A stretch of 15,794 bases of DNA from Pseudomonadota bacterium (GTDB taxonomy: Bacteria; Pseudomonadota; Alphaproteobacteria; Caulobacterales; Caulobacteraceae). This document shows positions 12,634 to 15,794 of the stretch, piece by piece; the stretch's first letter is position 1, and each line of letters begins with the position of its first letter. Where the stretch lies: positions 1-15,794 of the forward strand of contig JAEZEZ010000040.1 of assembly GCA_023432855.1 (NCBI GenBank), in the 5' to 3' direction. The translations under genes and the position numbers were made by a program. Under the pieces are notes generated by a model, which saw only the letters and a list, made by a program, of their open reading frames with translations, did not search any database and was not told the DNA's origin.

Positions 12634-15039
12634 TCAGTAAGTCCACTCCAGGCGCACCCCTGCGGTCAGCGGCCGCTGCGGGGTGTGCTGGTCTCGCAGG
12701 CGGATCGTGAACGGATTGCCGTAAGCGAATGTGTCGCCTTCGGAATCCGTCGCGTTCTCGACATACAGGCTGGCCCGCCATCGCTTCGTGCGGAGGCCGC
12801 CCTTGAGCCGCAACGCGCCATAGTCGCCCATGTCGGGCGCCGTGGCGGCGTCGAAGGTCAGCCGCGATCGCCCGACGTAGGCGAAGCGGCCGTCAGCCTC
12901 GAGCATGACGCCCGCGGAGAGGGGGCGCTCGTAATGCACCGACATGGCTGCGGCAAAGCGGCCGACGCCGGCGAGTTCGCTGTCGGGCCGGGCGGGATAG
13001 CCCGGCGCCGGACTGACCAGCTCGGGCTCGTTCAGCAGGACATTGGCGTGGAAGTCGAACGGCCCCACGGTCCAGGCGGCCTCGGCTTCCAGCCCGAACG
13101 TCTCGGCGTCCCCGAGCGTGGCGGTGTAGGGCAGGCCGGAGGCGAGCAGCTGGGTGGATTGCACATCCTTCCAGCGGACGTGGAAGACGGCGGCCTGGAG
13201 GCTGAACCCGATGTCGGGGTTCGTCCACTTCCCCCCGGCCTCGTAGCTCCAGAGCTCATCGCCGCCGAACCGCCGCCTCGGTTGCGGCCCGCCCGGCCCC
13301 GAGGAGAAAGGCTGACCGATGACCCCCGCCGTGTTGAAGCCCGCCGTGCGGTAGCCCTCGGCGGCCTGGACATAGACCATCAGCCGGTCGGTGAATTGAT
13401 AGCGGGCCACGTACTTGGGCGCGAAGCCGCTGTCGGTCAGCGAGTCGGCGAAGAGGCGATCACCGGCGCCCGGCATGTGAACTGAGGATTCCGTATCGAC
13501 CGAAGCCCAGAAGAAGCGACCCCCGGCGATCAGCGTCCAGGGACCGCGCCTGAACGAGGCCTCCCCGTAAACGGCGACCTCGGCGACCTCGTCGGCGCGC
13601 TGCTCCACGTAGAGGAGGCCGGGGTCGTGAAGGCGGGCCTGAAGCTCCTCGTGGCCCTCGGAATAGAAGACGCCGAACAGCCAGGGATGTCTCGCGCCGA
13701 GCGGCGAGGCGAAGTTGAGTTCCGTGACGAAGGTCTCCGAGGCGGAGCGCTCGTCGAACGGCGCGGCTGGTCCGAGCGGGGCGCCGAACGCCGGCAGCAC
13801 TTCGGAGGCGTCGTAGCGGCTGGAGAGCTTGTGGTGGAGGAAGGCTGACGTCCACCTCACGCGGGCGTGGGGAATCTCTCCGGCGAGGCTCACCGAGCCG
13901 CCGGCGAAATCGTTGTGGTGCGGCTCCTGGACAGCGTTCTCCCGCGTCAGCTCGGCGAGGCCGGACTCGGCGTACTGGGTGTCCTCCGAGGTGATGGTCT
14001 GACTCAATCCGCTGGCTCGCAGCGACCAGCCCGGCAGGATCTCGGTCAGACCTGAAACACGGAAGCCGCGCCGCACGGTGCCGTTCACGTTCTCCGCTCC
14101 CAGGCCGGCGTCGTCGATGTAGCCGCCGCTGCGCTCCTCCCAGCCGACGAGCCGCACGGCGCCTCGATCGGCGAAGACGGGAAGGTTCACGACGGCTTCG
14201 ACGGACCAGCTCGGATCCCCGTCGCGGGTCATCGCGGCCCCGGCGGCGACCCCGCCTTCCAGGACGCCCGGCTGCGGGGCCCGGGTGACGACGTGATAGA
14301 CGCCCCCGATCGAGCCGACGCCGTAGAGCGAACCCTGGGGGCCGCGGAGGATCTCCACCCGTTCGATGTCCACCAGGCGCAGGTCGGGATCCGGCGCGTT
14401 GTAGGTCAGACGCGTATCGTCGAGGTAGATGCCGACCGTCGACTGGATGCGCCCGGTCAGGGGGCCGTCGGACAGGCCGCGAACAATCAGCTTGTCTCTT
14501 CCGGGGCCGAGATTGGTCACGGCGAAACCCGGCGTGAGCTCCGTCAGGTCGAGGGCGTCGCGCACGTCGTCGCGCCTGAGCCGCTCTTCCGCCACGCTGC
14601 TCACGGCGTAGGGAAGCCGGGCGGCGACGGATGGCCAGCGGGTGGCCGTGACGATCACCTCCTGAACGGAAGTCGGTCTGTCCGGCGGCGGCGTCGGCGC
14701 GCGGGCGGGGGCCGCAACGCCCGAGGTCACCGGGCGGATGCGCACGGTCCGGGCGTCGATGAACTCGAAGCCGCAGCCGGTTCCGTCCAGCAGTCGCCTC
14801 AGCGCCTCAGTCGGCTCCATGCGGCCGGCGACGGCGTTGCTCAGCCTGCGGCACGCACGCGCCGCGCCGGCATTGATCGACACGTCGGCCTGGACTGCGA
14901 AGTCGACGAGGGCCGTGGCCAGGGGTTTTGCGGGGAGGCGGAAATCCCGCGGCGCCGCGAGCGCCGGGGCGGGAAGGGCAATGGCCGCCGCCGCAAGCAG
15001 GGCCGCGGCCCATATCCGCCTGTACGCCAGGTCGAGCAC
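12634..15039 (-). CDS. TonB-dependent receptor with STN signalling domain (FecA-like transducer)
   Basis: An 801-residue outer-membrane receptor. A signal peptide (about 1-29, ending ALAA) is followed by an STN domain (about 32-103; PAKPLATALVDFAVQ, then TEALRRLLDGTGCGFEF), which in FecA-type transducers contacts FecR in the periplasm. A Pro-rich linker leads to a TonB-box candidate (VQEVIVTATR, about 128-137), the plug domain (to about 265; RGLSDG, RVEILRGPQGSLYG) and a 22-strand barrel ending in an aromatic residue (RLEWTY). The only start compatible with the upstream TAG is GTG at 15039. It lies 21 bases after FecR, clearly in one operon. A ferric siderophore or citrate is the likely ligand given the downstream iron transporter, but vitamin B12 or a carbohydrate cannot be excluded from this sequence alone. 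Confidence 0.92.
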   Translation of the reverse strand: MLDLAYRRIWAAALLAAAAIALPAPALAAPRDFRLPAKPLATALVDFAVQADVSINAGAARACRRLSNAVAGRMEPTEALRRLLDGTGCGFEFIDARTVRIRPVTSGVAAPARAPTPPPDRPTSVQEVIVTATRWPSVAARLPYAVSSVAEERLRRDDVRDALDLTELTPGFAVTNLGPGRDKLIVRGLSDGPLTGRIQSTVGIYLDDTRLTYNAPDPDLRLVDIERVEILRGPQGSLYGVGSIGGVYHVVTRAPQPGVLEGGVAAGAAMTRDGDPSWSVEAVVNLPVFADRGAVRLVGWEERSGGYIDDAGLGAENVNGTVRRGFRVSGLTEILPGWSLRASGLSQTITSEDTQYAESGLAELTRENAVQEPHHNDFAGGSVSLAGEIPHARVRWTSAFLHHKLSSRYDASEVLPAFGAPLGPAAPFDERSASETFVTELNFASPLGARHPWLFGVFYSEGHEELQARLHDPGLLYVEQRADEVAEVAVYGEASFRRGPWTLIAGGRFFWASVDTESSVHMPGAGDRLFADSLTDSGFAPKYVARYQFTDRLMVYVQAAEGYRTAGFNTAGVIGQPFSSGPGGPQPRRRFGGDELWSYEAGGKWTNPDIGFSLQAAVFHVRWKDVQSTQLLASGLPYTATLGDAETFGLEAEAAWTVGPFDFHANVLLNEPELVSPAPGYPARPDSELAGVGRFAAAMSVHYERPLSAGVMLEADGRFAYVGRSRLTFDAATAPDMGDYGALRLKGGLRTKRWRASLYVENATDSEGDTFAYGNPFTIRLRDQHTPQRPLTAGVRLEWTY

Positions 15040-15060
15040 CCCAGCCCCGCTCTAAGTCTG

Positions 15061-15794
15061 TCAGCGTGACGATAGGGTGATCTGGCCGTCTGCGCGAGTG
15101 GCCTTCACCGGCAGGAAGGCTTCCAGCCGGCGGATTACGGACGTCTCGTCGTCCACCACGATGACCCCTGTAAAGCGAAGGTCCCGGGCCGCGCCCTCGA
15201 CCCGCACCGGCGAGGGAAGCTGGCGGTTCAGATCCGCCACGACGTCTTCCAGCCGCTGGTCACGGGCGACGATGCGTCCACCCTGCCATGCGAAGGCCTC
15301 TTCCGCGGCCACCTTGCGCACCACGCTGCGGCCGCTGGCGTGAACGAACTGATCGCCGGCCGTGAGCCTGGCCTGGGGTTCTCCGCCGAGGGGCCCGACC
15401 TGGACGACGCCCCGACGCACCGTGACGGCCAGGTCCGCGCCGTGGCGGCGGACGTTGAACTCGGTGCCGACGACACGGACCTGCCGTTCCCCCGCCTCCA
15501 CGATGAATGGCCGGTCCGGATCGCGCGCGACCGAAAAGGCCGCTTCCGCGTCGGCCATGACCACCCTGCGCTCAAGCCGGCCCAGGGCCACTTCCACCCG
15601 GGAGCCGCCATTCAGGGTGATGGTGGACCCGTCCGCGAGAGGAACGACGCGTGTCGCCCCGCGCGGCGTCTCATAGACGGTAAACTCCGGTCCTTTCAGC
15701 ATGGGCGCCACGAGGACGCCCGCCGCCACCGCGGCGGCGGCGGCCGCCGCCCCGCGCCGCCACCCCCGGCCTCTCAGCGCCCCGGCGCCGCGCG
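15061..15794 (-). CDS. fecR: FecR-family anti-sigma regulator (5' truncated by window edge)
   Basis: The frame is open to the right window edge, so the N-terminal sigma-binding part is outside the window. The GTG at 15729 is probably an internal valine codon, because the codons before it encode RRG followed by an Ala-rich run, the expected transmembrane segment. The periplasmic FecR domain follows: YETPRGATRVVPLADGSTI, then AAFSVARDPDRPF and VVGTEFNVRR, the conserved core. The C-terminal end (LEDVVADLNRQ to the stop) is the STN-like DUF4974 domain, which pairs with the STN domain of the receptor. In FecIRA systems this protein carries the ligand signal from the receptor to an ECF sigma factor. 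The sigma gene is expected just upstream, beyond 15794. Confidence 0.92.
   Translation of the reverse strand, partial: RGAGALRGRGWRRGAAAAAAAVAAGVLVAPMLKGPEFTVYETPRGATRVVPLADGSTITLNGGSRVEVALGRLERRVVMADAEAAFSVARDPDRPFIVEAGERQVRVVGTEFNVRRHGADLAVTVRRGVVQVGPLGGEPQARLTAGDQFVHASGRSVVRKVAAEEAFAWQGGRIVARDQRLEDVVADLNRQLPSPVRVEGAARDLRFTGVIVVDDETSVIRRLEAFLPVKATRADGQITLSSR

Noticed and set aside
15722..15755. GCC/GGC triplet-rich run near the right edge that looks like a simple repeat
   Set aside because: It encodes the Ala-rich transmembrane segment of the FecR-like protein, so coding constraint explains it.

Overview
The window is very GC-rich, densely packed DNA with Shine-Dalgarno sites and gene families typical of Alphaproteobacteria. 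A Caulobacterales-type organism (Caulobacter, Phenylobacterium or Brevundimonas relative) is my best guess. That guess is inferred from base composition and gene content; no rRNA or other marker is present to prove it. All gaps between genes are short (longest about 140 bases). I see no tRNA, rRNA, CRISPR array, insertion sequence or prophage gene.

Left part (1-4850): the 3' portion of a branched-chain aminotransferase gene (ilvE-like, + strand) converges on a DUF4349 lipoprotein (- strand). Then come three head-to-tail paralogues on the - strand. Each is exactly 339 codons, and they are joined by identical one-base TGATG stop/start overlaps. Each encodes a TPR-like helical N-terminus followed by an alpha/beta-hydrolase fold with a GNSAGG nucleophile elbow. 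The middle copy resembles the downstream copy in its N-terminal part and the upstream copy in its C-terminal part. That is the hybrid expected from unequal crossing-over between two ancestral tandem genes. The function of the family is not recognised.

Middle part (4851-8893): a divergent promoter region carries a perfect 16-bp palindrome. It is followed by a GST-family protein, a convergent PaaI-type hotdog thioesterase whose stop codon shares the bases CTAG with that of the GST, and a translationally coupled pair (DUF3253 protein and UDG-superfamily protein). Next are a leucine/phenylalanine/valine-type amino acid dehydrogenase followed by a strong hairpin, and a membrane-anchored hemerythrin-domain protein.

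Right part (8897-15794, all - strand): an iron-uptake locus read from right to left. It holds a FecR-like anti-sigma regulator (5' end beyond the window), a TonB-dependent receptor with an N-terminal STN signalling domain, a FutA/FbpA-type ferric-binding lipoprotein, an FbpB-type double permease and an FbpC-type ATPase. A Fur-box-like inverted repeat lies between the receptor gene and the binding-protein gene. Together these suggest a full outer-to-inner membrane iron route. The receptor would answer to surface signalling (FecR plus an ECF sigma gene presumably just outside the window), and the ABC transporter would also answer to Fur.
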